From Hymenobacter sp. GOD-10R (lineage in GTDB: Bacteria > Bacteroidota > Bacteroidia > Cytophagales > Hymenobacteraceae): a stretch of DNA of 64,000 nt. This document shows, piece after piece, positions 35,857-43,906 of the stretch. The translations under genes were made by a program, and so were the position numbers. How positions within the stretch are numbered: the first letter of the stretch is position 1; every line of letters begins with the position of its first letter. Location: contig NZ_CP141184.1 of the NCBI RefSeq assembly GCF_035609205.1, positions 1,702,501 through 1,766,500 on the forward strand, written 5' to 3'. The notes below the pieces were generated by a model that was given only the letters and a program-made list of their open reading frames with translations, was not told the DNA's origin and made no database searches.

Positions 35857-36680
35857 TCAACGTGCAGCATGACTAGCAAAACCAAAGCTAAGGGATGACC
35901 ACGTACTCTGCCAATCAGCCACTTGAGGGTCAGCGGATCGGATCATCCGCATAGTAGTAATTAGGTAAGTGCCGGGTGTGGATAAACGAAACAACGCACG
36001 ACCATTTTGGTTAGTACGAATTTCGATTTTTTCTACATTTTTTTCACATCTCGGCAATATACTTTTAGCAGTGAGCCTGCTACAGGCTGGCCGTCCGCTA
36101 GTACGCGCACCGTGAGCGAGGCGCCTAGCTGAAGCCTATACGGGTTTTGTTCGGGAATCAGCTCCAACGGCAAACCCGCTACTTGCTTGAACGCCTCACC
36201 GGTGGAAGGGGCCGGGCCAACCTGCACTAACGCCTTCGCGCAACGCCGATACGCCTCCAGTACAGGCTTGTCTAGCTGCGCGTTTTGCTTCCTGATTGCC
36301 AGAATATTACCTAGGTTTTCAGCGCGCAAATAGGCGTTGAAAGAGTCGGCAGCAAACGTGAGAAAAGCATTGTTGGTAGCGAGGGCCAACTGGTGAGTGC
36401 CGGGCTGCGAAAAGGTGATGGAAGCCCGGTTAGTATCATGCTGCGCAACCAACGGAAGCAGGTTGGTGGAGTCGGTAGGAGTGTACTGCACGAAGCGGGT
36501 GAGACGGCTGTTTTTGCCGCGCCACCGCATACCCGTAAAGTTGTTTCCTACCAGAATCGGCACCGATATTCGCTCGTTGAGGGACAAAAAGAAGCGTGGT
36601 GCCAGCCAGAACTCTTGGGCTATTGCCGCGGTGATACCGCTAAACAAGAAGAGCCAAGAGAACTTTAAGCCGGCACGCAC
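35857..36680 (-). pseudogene. DUF4198-type secreted protein, frameshifted
   Basis: Two reverse-strand frames add up to one protein. The first (36680 to 36033) has a signal peptide ending near AIAQ and a domain opening EFWLAPRFFLS, as in DUF4198 proteins, then stops just after VYCRDVKKM. The second frame picks up without a gap in sense (NVEKIEIRTNQNGRALFRL, then a typical ending with DWQSTWSSLSFGF) and stops at 35857. The switch falls in a run of seven A; eight A would restore one frame of about 274 residues. It could be a mutation, a sequencing error in a homopolymer, or a slippage site. DUF4198 proteins are secreted and often tied to metal or nutrient uptake in Bacteroidota; the role here is unknown. 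Confidence 0.8.
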
Positions 36681-36792
36681 GCTGTAAAAGTGACGAAAGT
36701 AGTATTAAGAAAAGATGAAGCTAGACTGGACGCAGAATCCGTATTTACCACATCAAAAATTAGTAGTTACCTCGCGCCGCTTGAGTCGCAAT

Positions 36793-38631
36793 TTAGCTTC
36801 GTTCCAGGGCTAGCTCGTAAGCACGGTCGTAGTACTGACGTAGGTTCTTCCAGTCGAAGAGTTCCGAGGAGCTTTCCACCCGGTTGCGCTGCGCTATCCG
36901 TTCGCGGCGGCTGAGCAGTACATAATCCCAGAGCATGTTCGTCAGCTGCTCGGCCGCTTCATCGAAGGTCTTCTCCTGACGCTCCACCACAAAGATGCCT
37001 TTGTCGTCGTGGTTATCTACGTGTTGCAGCACGTAGTCGCCAAAGCCAGAGAGGTCGGAGGTGATGGCCGGTACGCCGCGGGCCACGCACTCGAGCGGGG
37101 TGTAGCCCCAGGGCTCGTAGTAGCTAGGGAAGATACCTAGGTGGCAGCCCCGCACGAATTGGCCGTATTCCATCCCGAATAGGGGTGAGGTAGGCGACAC
37201 AAAATCAGGGTGATACACGATCTTCACCCGGTCGTGCTGGTGGTTGATCATGTTGGAGCGACGCAGGAAGTTCAGGATGTCGTCCTTCTGATCGTCGATC
37301 AGGTTGTGGGTGATAACGGAAGGCAGCTGCGAGGTCTTCCAGGTTTGCAGCAAGCGGCGGTAGCGGAGCTTCCAGTAGTCATCAACCATGCTGCTGAGGT
37401 CGGGCAGGCGGTGGTCGGTGCTGGAGGCGGCGGCATACACCAGCCGTTCGCCCACTTGCCGCTCGATAGCGTTGCAGGTTTCGTGTACTTCGTCGAGGAT
37501 AGCGCGGCTCTGCAATACCAGCGGGTTGATGCTGGTGAACGGCCGCTTGGTGATAAAGAACATCACTACTTGCCCTTCCAGCCCGCTCTGTTGCAAACGG
37601 TAGTTCAGGCGAGCTAGGGCCTCTAGCGTTAGGTCGAAACCCTTGTTGTGGTACTCGTAGCGGCCCGAGGTGAACATGTAGATGGTCTTGTCCAGATCAA
37701 AGGAATAGCTCTGGAAGAAGTGCGCCATCACAAACTCGTGGATCTTGTCCTTGTACTGCTTGTGCAGAATCTGAAACTCGTGCAGAGCGACAAACCGCTC
37801 GATGTTCAGGCCGTTAGGCAGCACGCAGTCCGGAATTCGGTCGAGCAAGTAGATACATTCGCGCACCGTTAGCTCGCTCACCGTGGTGAACACGTGGGAG
37901 CCGTGCGCCGCCGCTCGCTCGATGCGTACAGCCGTTTCGATGTTGAAGTGTCTCGCTTGAGCCGCCCAATCGACCTGCATGAGGTGGTCGTAGAAGTTGG
38001 GGTCGTTCATGGCTAGGTAGCGGCCCAGCAGCGTGGCGTGCGTAGTAAAGACGATGTGCGCCTGCACCTGCTCCCGCCGCATATCGGGGATGGCGACGCC
38101 CGTCATCCACTCGTGAAAGTGGGCAATAACCCGTTGCGGCGGTACTACCTCATTCGTCAAGACCTGCATAAAGATCTTGACAAGGTGGCCAAAGGCTTCT
38201 ACCTGGTGGAGCAGGTCATCGTTGTCGGGCGTGGGGATGCCGTGGCGCAGCCAAAGCTCGGTCTTGATTTCGCCTAGCTGCCCATAAGCCTGGAATGGGT
38301 TGATCAGCACAACGCGGGGCCGGCCCGTCACGAGCCACGTACCAATGCAGATGTCATAGCCCATTTGCCGCATCTGGCGCACTGCGCCGGCGAAAGGGTC
38401 ATTGAGCAGTTGGAGCTGGTAGTCGTCGAAGGCCTCGAATTCACCCTGGGCTTGCTGCGGAAAATAAGGACCTAGCAAACAATAGCGCTCATCCCAGGCC
38501 TGCACAGTAGCGGGCACTTTGGAACGGATAACGGTGTAGATACCGCCGACCTGATTACAGACTTCCCAGGCCACTTCCACAAGTAGCGCATCAGGGGCAA
38601 TGATTTCGGGGGTAGAGGCAGGTGGTTGCAT
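36793..38631 (-). CDS. Glycogen synthase, GT3 (eukaryotic-type) family
   Basis: A protein of about 612 residues matching GT3 glycogen synthases rather than the usual bacterial GT5 GlgA. Visible features are LLVEVAWEVCNQVGGIYTVI near the start, FHEWMTGVAIP, TTHATLLGRYLAMND, and near the end GIFPSYYEPWGYTPLECVA with the conserved glutamates of the donor site. It extends alpha-1,4-glucan from a nucleotide sugar. The ATG at 38631 is preferred, as upstream residues look like leader. The branching enzyme gene follows upstream on the same strand, so the two make a glycogen pair. Allosteric regulation in GT3 enzymes lies in segments I cannot judge here. Confidence 0.93.
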   Translation of the reverse strand: MQPPASTPEIIAPDALLVEVAWEVCNQVGGIYTVIRSKVPATVQAWDERYCLLGPYFPQQAQGEFEAFDDYQLQLLNDPFAGAVRQMRQMGYDICIGTWLVTGRPRVVLINPFQAYGQLGEIKTELWLRHGIPTPDNDDLLHQVEAFGHLVKIFMQVLTNEVVPPQRVIAHFHEWMTGVAIPDMRREQVQAHIVFTTHATLLGRYLAMNDPNFYDHLMQVDWAAQARHFNIETAVRIERAAAHGSHVFTTVSELTVRECIYLLDRIPDCVLPNGLNIERFVALHEFQILHKQYKDKIHEFVMAHFFQSYSFDLDKTIYMFTSGRYEYHNKGFDLTLEALARLNYRLQQSGLEGQVVMFFITKRPFTSINPLVLQSRAILDEVHETCNAIERQVGERLVYAAASSTDHRLPDLSSMVDDYWKLRYRRLLQTWKTSQLPSVITHNLIDDQKDDILNFLRRSNMINHQHDRVKIVYHPDFVSPTSPLFGMEYGQFVRGCHLGIFPSYYEPWGYTPLECVARGVPAITSDLSGFGDYVLQHVDNHDDKGIFVVERQEKTFDEAAEQLTNMLWDYVLLSRRERIAQRNRVESSSELFDWKNLRQYYDRAYELALERS

Positions 38632-38890
38632 ACGAGAGAGTATGGGTAGGAGACGAGAGTCAGTAAGCCGTTGGACCGGCAACGTAAGAGGTTTTACGGA
38701 ATTCTGCGACGTAAGCTAGCTTCAGCGTGTGCCTGTGCAACCGTTTGCGGCAAGATACAAGCTATTATGAGCTGACAACCAAGCGCTGACAACTATAACC
38801 CCCTACGGAAAAGTTATTTGTTCAGGTTGTGCAGCGGCAGTGCTAGCGAGAGTAAGCTGAAGTATGTCGTAGCATCCTTCTGCAACGCAA

Positions 38891-38936
38891 AACCGGCCTT
38901 GCCACCAGCCGGATAAGGCTAGCAACAAGGCCGGTT
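38891..38936 (-). terminator. Terminator-like hairpin after the branching enzyme gene
   Basis: Eleven-bp arms (38891-38901 and 38926-38936) with AACCGGCCTTG pairing, followed on the reverse strand by a TTTT tract. It ends the branching enzyme transcript before the glycogen synthase gene, suggesting separate transcripts. Confidence 0.7.
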
Positions 38937-38956
38937 AAACGTAAAGAAGCTAGGGT

Positions 38957-40807
38957 TTAGCCTTCCTGCGAAATAACGAGTACGGAGTACGGCGCTAAGC
39001 CAAACGTGCCGTGCCACGGCTTGCCATCGTATTCGCCTTCTTGGGCTTCGGCGTCGAAGCTCTCGAAGTTGCCAAACTCTTGGTCATAGCCCTGCCAGTC
39101 GCTGTTGAAGCGCACGGTCCACTTGCCGGAAGCGGGCAGACCGATCGTGTAGGCTTCGCGGGTTTGATCGGCAAAGTTGGCTAGCACAATGGTGGTGTCG
39201 TTAGGGCCTCCGTCGCCATCGGCCCAGCGGGCAAAGGCAATAATTTTGTCTGCGTCATTGACGTGGAATACTTCCGTGCGCTGCCCGGTCAGACCGCGGG
39301 TGTGCCCGTCGATGTTGCGACGCAGCCGAATTAGGTCGCGGTAGAGCTGCACGAGGCCGCCCATCTGTTCGTGGCGCGACCAGTCGAGGGGCTGGTCGTC
39401 GGAGAAATGGCCGTCAGCTAGGGTCGGCTGGCCCTGGAAGATCATCGGGATGCCAGGCGCCGTGAAGACGATGGCGGCACCTAGGGTGGCGCGCTTCTTT
39501 GGATACCAGCTGGCCGCGTCGCCAGGCATGATTTCCTCCGGCACCCGCGACTTACCGTTGGCTACTTCGTCGTGCGACTCTGTATAGATGACTCGCTGGA
39601 AAGCGTCGCCGTTGTACGTCGTATTGATAATCTCAGCCACGGCCGCCATCGAGCGGTCAGTATCATTGGGCGTAACCAGCGCTTCGCGGATGATGTTCAC
39701 GAAAGCAGCATCCCATTGGGTGGCAAAACCTTGGCCATCCTGATCGGTCGGACGCGTGATGTACTCGTTGCCTTGCAGGTCTTCCGCAATGGTGATTTTC
39801 CAAGGTGTCCGGGCTTGAATTTCTTCGTTCACCCAACGCATCAAGGTCCAGCCTTCGGGCAGGTCGCCGACAGGACCGTTGCTGCCGTTTACGTTGCGGA
39901 TGTGCGAAATCGAGTCGCAGCGGAGGCCGTCGACGCGGTAGTCTTCGAGCCACATCAAGGCGTTGTCGCGGATGTAGTTGCGCACGGCTGGGTTGCCGTA
40001 GTCGGGGCGGTTGTGACCCCACGGGGTTTCAGCGCGCCAGTCGTTGTAGAAGTAAATGCCGCCGCCGTCGTTTTCTGCCCAGCCATCAAATTGCCAGAGG
40101 TCTAGGTCACCGGGGCCAAAGTGGTTGTACACCACATCGAGGATAATAGCAATGCCATGGCGGTGCGCTTGCTTCACCAGCTCCTTAAATGCCTTCGGGC
40201 CACCGTAAGCAGTTTCAAGGGCAAACGGATGCGAAGGATTGTAGCCCCACGACAGACTGCCAGGAAACTCCGTAGCCGGCATAATCTCAACGGCGTTAAT
40301 ACCTAGCCCTTGCAAGTAGGGCAGTTTCTCAATTACGTCGTAAAAAGTGCCGGGCTCGTCGGGGTTGGAGCGGTTGAAGGTGCCCACGTGCAGCTCGTAG
40401 ATAACGAGTGAGTTCCAGGCGGGCATTTCGAAATGGTCGTCCTCCCAATCAAAATTGGGATCAGGCACGATGGAGTTGCCAGCCGAGTGCGTCACTTCGC
40501 GGGCATAAGGGTCATTGCGCGTGAGCTCGGTGTTATCGTTGCACAGCCAGTATTTGTACTCGGTACCGGATGGCAAATTGGGGAAATCGGCGGCCCAATA
40601 GCCATCCGCTTCGTGCATGAGACGGTTGGCTTTGTTGTTCCAGTCGTTGAACGGACCGACAACAGCAACCGCTTCGGCGTGAGGAGCCCACACCCGAAAG
40701 GTGGTGCCGTGCTGGTGAGGAATGGCGCCCATACCAGCCTGAAGCTGGGATTTGGAAGGGGCAGAAGAAGTAGAGGTAGGTGCTAGGGTTGTGGAAGCAG
40801 ATGGCAT
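38957..40807 (-). CDS. glgB: 1,4-alpha-glucan branching enzyme (GH13 with CBM48)
   Basis: A 616-residue enzyme that makes alpha-1,6 branches in glycogen. An N-terminal CBM48 domain (FRVWAPHAEAVAVVGPFNDW) is followed by the GH13 barrel. The four catalytic regions are DVVYNHFGPGDLD, GLRCDSISH with the Asp nucleophile, IAEDLQG with the acid/base Glu, and ESHDEVANGK with the transition-state Asp, the last typical of branching enzymes. It lies beside the GT3 synthase on the same strand. No phosphorylase, ADP-glucose synthase or debranching gene is in view. Confidence 0.92.
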   Translation of the reverse strand: MPSASTTLAPTSTSSAPSKSQLQAGMGAIPHQHGTTFRVWAPHAEAVAVVGPFNDWNNKANRLMHEADGYWAADFPNLPSGTEYKYWLCNDNTELTRNDPYAREVTHSAGNSIVPDPNFDWEDDHFEMPAWNSLVIYELHVGTFNRSNPDEPGTFYDVIEKLPYLQGLGINAVEIMPATEFPGSLSWGYNPSHPFALETAYGGPKAFKELVKQAHRHGIAIILDVVYNHFGPGDLDLWQFDGWAENDGGGIYFYNDWRAETPWGHNRPDYGNPAVRNYIRDNALMWLEDYRVDGLRCDSISHIRNVNGSNGPVGDLPEGWTLMRWVNEEIQARTPWKITIAEDLQGNEYITRPTDQDGQGFATQWDAAFVNIIREALVTPNDTDRSMAAVAEIINTTYNGDAFQRVIYTESHDEVANGKSRVPEEIMPGDAASWYPKKRATLGAAIVFTAPGIPMIFQGQPTLADGHFSDDQPLDWSRHEQMGGLVQLYRDLIRLRRNIDGHTRGLTGQRTEVFHVNDADKIIAFARWADGDGGPNDTTIVLANFADQTREAYTIGLPASGKWTVRFNSDWQGYDQEFGNFESFDAEAQEGEYDGKPWHGTFGLAPYSVLVISQEG

Positions 40808-40979
40808 GTAGAAACAAACAAAGAGCGCTGTAAACTCAACAGCTTTGTGTCTCTAACTGAATTAGCACTATTTAGGTTGTACTTGGCCAAGCTTGCGCTA
40901 GCGCAGCAGAAAGCAAGGCCGCAGCGGGAAAGAAGCAATGGAACTTGTCTGGTTGCCAAAAAATGTCGTGCTTCCTACT

Positions 40980-41669
40980 ATGGATACTTCGTTAACTATT
41001 CAGAATAAACCGGTTACGTTGTACCACCGGCGCCATATCCGGCGCAGCCGCGGCAAAGCGTTGTCGCACCTGGTGCCGGCGGCTGTTTTGCTAATCAGTG
41101 CGCTAGGTGCTGTTGCGAGCCCCGAGCCGCTGTCGTTGGTAGTGTGGATTGAGTTTATCATCGGTGCCGCTTACCTTGTGCTAATGGTGCGTGAGCTGCG
41201 TCACTTGCAGCATCAGCACTTGCATCACGAGCAGGTAGCGTGGTTGGAAATAGCCGCTGCGGGCATTTTGGCGCTGGAAGGCTACCACATCTGGCACCGC
41301 CATCACGCGGCAGCGGAAGCCTCCGGTGAGCATCGGGTTCATATACTGCCGTGGTTGTACGGGGTTATTGCTGTATGGTACTTGCTGTTGGCTTTCGGTG
41401 TCGTGCGCATACTGGAGCGGCGACATCTACACCTGCACAACGAGGGTTTTAGTGGTCGGCTCACGCTCTTTGGTGCGCCCTTCAGCTACCGCTGGAGTGA
41501 AGTAGCGGGCGTTGAATCAACTAACGAAGCCGACGTTATTATTCACCGCTCCGACGGGCAAACGAACCACCTCTCTTTTGCCGAACTGCACGAGGGCTCG
41601 GCCCACCGCGACCGGCTCGTTGCCTACGCAGCTGATAAAGTTGGGGTAGCAGGGGAGCTAGCTTCTTAG
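40980..41669 (+). CDS. Membrane protein of unknown function, His-rich loops
   Basis: A 229-residue protein with about four membrane helices (near residues 28-48, 53-72, 86-103 and 123-143). Between helices two and three and after the third are histidine-rich stretches (HLQHQHLHHE, HIWHRHH), then HLHLHNEG before a soluble C-terminal domain of about 75 residues (FSGRLTLFGAPFSYRWSEV) that looks like a PH-like or DUF-type beta domain. I do not recognise the family. The His stretches could bind metal, which is a guess. The ATG at 40980 is chosen over 40938, which would add fourteen residues. Confidence 0.72.
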   Translation: MDTSLTIQNKPVTLYHRRHIRRSRGKALSHLVPAAVLLISALGAVASPEPLSLVVWIEFIIGAAYLVLMVRELRHLQHQHLHHEQVAWLEIAAAGILALEGYHIWHRHHAAAEASGEHRVHILPWLYGVIAVWYLLLAFGVVRILERRHLHLHNEGFSGRLTLFGAPFSYRWSEVAGVESTNEADVIIHRSDGQTNHLSFAELHEGSAHRDRLVAYAADKVGVAGELAS

Positions 41670-41679
41670 CACTGAATAG

Positions 41680-42369
41680 TTACTCCTCCGCAGTTACAGC
41701 TTCCGTCCACACTGTTTTGCCGCAGCGGGTGCAAGCACTCCGGTTTTCCTTGGCCAGATTGCCACAGCTTCGGCAGGCGAAGGTGCCTGGCACTTTGCGT
41801 TGCTCCCGCACAAAATCTTGGTCCCAATCGGGTAGTATGCTCAGGCCTGGTTGGGGTTTGGGGTGCTTAAGAACGGTGAAAGATCCGTTAGCCTCCATGT
41901 ACACCCTTTTCACGGTGCCTAGGTTGTCGATAGCCGATGAGCGTAGCTGCGCAAACAGGCGCTCCTGTGGCAATACCACCTCCTTCATCGTCTCTAGTTG
42001 TAGGCAACCATCTTCTACCAGAATGCCAATGTCACCTTGCGTGACTTCCTCAAATTTTTCACTCCGAAAACTCCACAGAGCAGACAGGCGTTGAATACTG
42101 ATCACGACAATGGCCATGATGATTGGTGGCAGTAGCCCGCGGTCGGGAACTTGCATCGGAACACCGATAGCCGCCGCCAACGACGACATGGCGGCCAACT
42201 CATTGCGGCTCAGCTGCGAAGCCATGCGCTTGCCCATCAGTCGCATCGACACGACCAGCAGCACGAAGATGAACACAATGCGAATTACTACTTCGAACAG
42301 AAAGCTCCAAGGGGCCTCGCCCAGAAAAATACGCAGGAAATCGAACGGATGAATGTCTTCGGGTTTCAT
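41680..42369 (-). CDS. DUF421 (YetF-type) membrane protein with C-terminal zinc ribbon, copy 1
   Basis: A 229-residue protein. The N-terminal membrane part has the DUF421 pattern RLMGKRMASQLSRNELAAMSSLAAAIG; the soluble part contains TQGDIGILVEDGCLQLETM, typical of the YetF C-terminal domain. It ends with two CxxC pairs (CRSCG and CTRCG) forming a zinc ribbon, which I do not recall as usual for YetF. A second copy with the same architecture lies directly upstream on the same strand. The function of YetF-type proteins is unknown; some are linked to spore and envelope traits. Confidence 0.9.
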   Translation of the reverse strand: MKPEDIHPFDFLRIFLGEAPWSFLFEVVIRIVFIFVLLVVSMRLMGKRMASQLSRNELAAMSSLAAAIGVPMQVPDRGLLPPIIMAIVVISIQRLSALWSFRSEKFEEVTQGDIGILVEDGCLQLETMKEVVLPQERLFAQLRSSAIDNLGTVKRVYMEANGSFTVLKHPKPQPGLSILPDWDQDFVREQRKVPGTFACRSCGNLAKENRSACTRCGKTVWTEAVTAEE

Positions 42370-42418
42370 CGAAGGCTGTATTAATATAGTACAATAAGTA
42401 GAGATAGGTAGCGCAGTG

Positions 42419-43105
42419 CTACTTCACGGCATACGTCCAATTTTGCTGCCCGCAAGTGGGGCAAGCAGTGCGCGCCTGATCTGGGGGCACAACGGTAGCA
42501 CAGTTGGTGCAAGCGCGTAAGTCATCGGCGTGCTCATCTTGGCGGTGAATAGACTCATCGCGGGAAGGCAACACGCTCAAGCCCGGTTTTGGTTGGGCGT
42601 TCGGGTAGATGCTGAAGTCGCCGTTTCCCTCCACGTACATCCGCTTGACGGCACCTAGCTGCAAGATTTCTTTCGCCCGGATCTGAGCATAAAGCTGGGC
42701 GTGCGAAATGGCCGTCTTGCGCATTTCGTCGAGCTGCAGAATGCCATCTTTCACCAGCATCGACACGTCGCCTTGCGTGGTGGTTTCCACTCTCCGGTCT
42801 TTGAAAGCAAAGTAGTTCAGCCCGCGTTGAAGCAGCAGCACGCATATCAGAATCAACACGCCCGGCAAAATGCCTCGATCGGGAGCCTGCATGGGCAGCG
42901 ACACGATAGCACCTAGGGTAATAAACACCGCCATTTCGGTGATGGTAAGCTGCGCGCTCATGCGTTTGCCCAGCAACCGAATCACGACTAGCAAAATCAA
43001 GTAAACGACAATCGTACGCAGAAACACTTCGAGCATAAACTCACCCGGCACATTGCCCAGCAAAATTCGCTTCCAGTCTCCGAAGTGAATTTCTTCCTTT
43101 TTCAT
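42419..43105 (-). CDS. DUF421 (YetF-type) membrane protein with C-terminal zinc ribbon, copy 2
   Basis: A 228-residue paralogue of the gene at 41680-42369, with RLLGKRMSAQLTITEMAVFITLGA in the membrane part, TTQGDVSMLVKDGILQLDEM in the soluble domain, and a terminal zinc ribbon (CTNCA, then CPTCG). The two share domain order and length, so they arose by tandem duplication, with sequence divergence showing it is not recent. They are 49 bases apart and probably co-transcribed. YetF proteins may assemble as oligomers, and two paralogues could form a mixed complex; that is inference. Confidence 0.9.
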   Translation of the reverse strand: MKKEEIHFGDWKRILLGNVPGEFMLEVFLRTIVVYLILLVVIRLLGKRMSAQLTITEMAVFITLGAIVSLPMQAPDRGILPGVLILICVLLLQRGLNYFAFKDRRVETTTQGDVSMLVKDGILQLDEMRKTAISHAQLYAQIRAKEILQLGAVKRMYVEGNGDFSIYPNAQPKPGLSVLPSRDESIHRQDEHADDLRACTNCATVVPPDQARTACPTCGQQNWTYAVK

Positions 43106-43377
43106 CGCAACCCTTTTAAGCCTGATCGTGGTAGTATCAGGGCTTTGAACGGCACTCTACCCCGGCAGAGTTACGGGGAGAGATGAAAAAATATTTATAT
43201 AAGTCGAGCTTACTTAGTGCGTTAGACCAGAACGGTAACGTTCAAAAAAGGGCTATTAGCGCTGGTCTGGGGAATAAATAGTTGAAATTTGTTGTTGCTA
43301 ATAGAAAGGCATCATCTAGGTAATAGTGCCTGCTTTTTGCACAACTTTTTTGCGCTTTCATTTTCTATTCTGCTTAC

Positions 43378-43779
43378 ATGCCCCGACCGAAACCTGTTCG
43401 CTACGGCCTTTACCCTTGGACGCCCGAATACGGCTTGCGTTATATCCACCCCGCCAATCGGCGCTCCTTTGAGTGGCTAGAGCCGCTGGGTAAAGTCTTC
43501 GAAAAAATTGATGAAACCGACGAATGGATTCTGCTCCGCTACGACGAGCAGCAGTTCAAAGTCAGCCCCGAGCTCTTTACTGAACTACACCAGAAGCCAC
43601 CTTTCAGCTTTGGCGACTCGGTGGAGGAAAGCAACCCTGAATCTGGACGCCCCGCGCACCACGGCTTGATTTCCGATGTGTTCTGGGATGAAGGCGCCGA
43701 CCGAGCTAGGTTCCAGCTCGTGGAAAAGAAGCGCAAACTAAAGCGCATTTTTGAAGCGGAAGACCTACGCTTCGCGTGA
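43378..43779 (+). CDS. Small cytoplasmic protein of unknown function
   Basis: A 133-residue protein without signal or membrane helices. The N-terminus is basic (MPRPKPVRYGLYPWTPEYG), and a central beta-rich part (WILLRYDEQQFKV) is followed by a charged C-terminus (KKRKLKRIFEAED). I do not recognise a domain. Its codon use is like that of neighbouring genes, and the next gene is convergent, so it is probably a stand-alone resident gene. Its TGA stop at 43777-43779 lies inside the start of the tandem octamer repeat, so the repeat begins exactly where coding ends. Confidence 0.75.
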   Translation: MPRPKPVRYGLYPWTPEYGLRYIHPANRRSFEWLEPLGKVFEKIDETDEWILLRYDEQQFKVSPELFTELHQKPPFSFGDSVEESNPESGRPAHHGLISDVFWDEGADRARFQLVEKKRKLKRIFEAEDLRFA

Positions 43780-43848
43780 GTGACTGAGTGACTGAGTGAC
43801 TGAGTGACTGAGTGACTGAGTGACTGAGTGACTGAGTGACTGAGTGAC
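43778..43848 (+). repeat. 8-bp tandem repeat, about nine copies
   Basis: The octamer GAGTGACT is repeated eight times and then a seven-base partial copy, without interruption, beginning within the stop codon of the preceding gene. About 30-57 bases further on, 43878-43905 holds CACTCAGCCACTCAG and a related word, which are near-complements of the repeat, so the RNA could fold into a long hairpin. The region lies between convergent genes and could act as a terminator. Copy number is likely to vary by slippage. Confidence 0.93.
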
Positions 43849-43906
43849 GTGTAGCCGGGCAAGGTACGAGAACAATCACTCAGCCACTCAGTGCGAAGCC
43901 ACTCAG

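Noticed and set aside
39572..40105. A plus-strand frame of 177 codons
   Set aside because: Antisense shadow of the branching enzyme gene.
43778..43848. The tandem octamer as a CRISPR array
   Set aside because: The units are 8 bp and contiguous with no spacers, and no cas genes are present.
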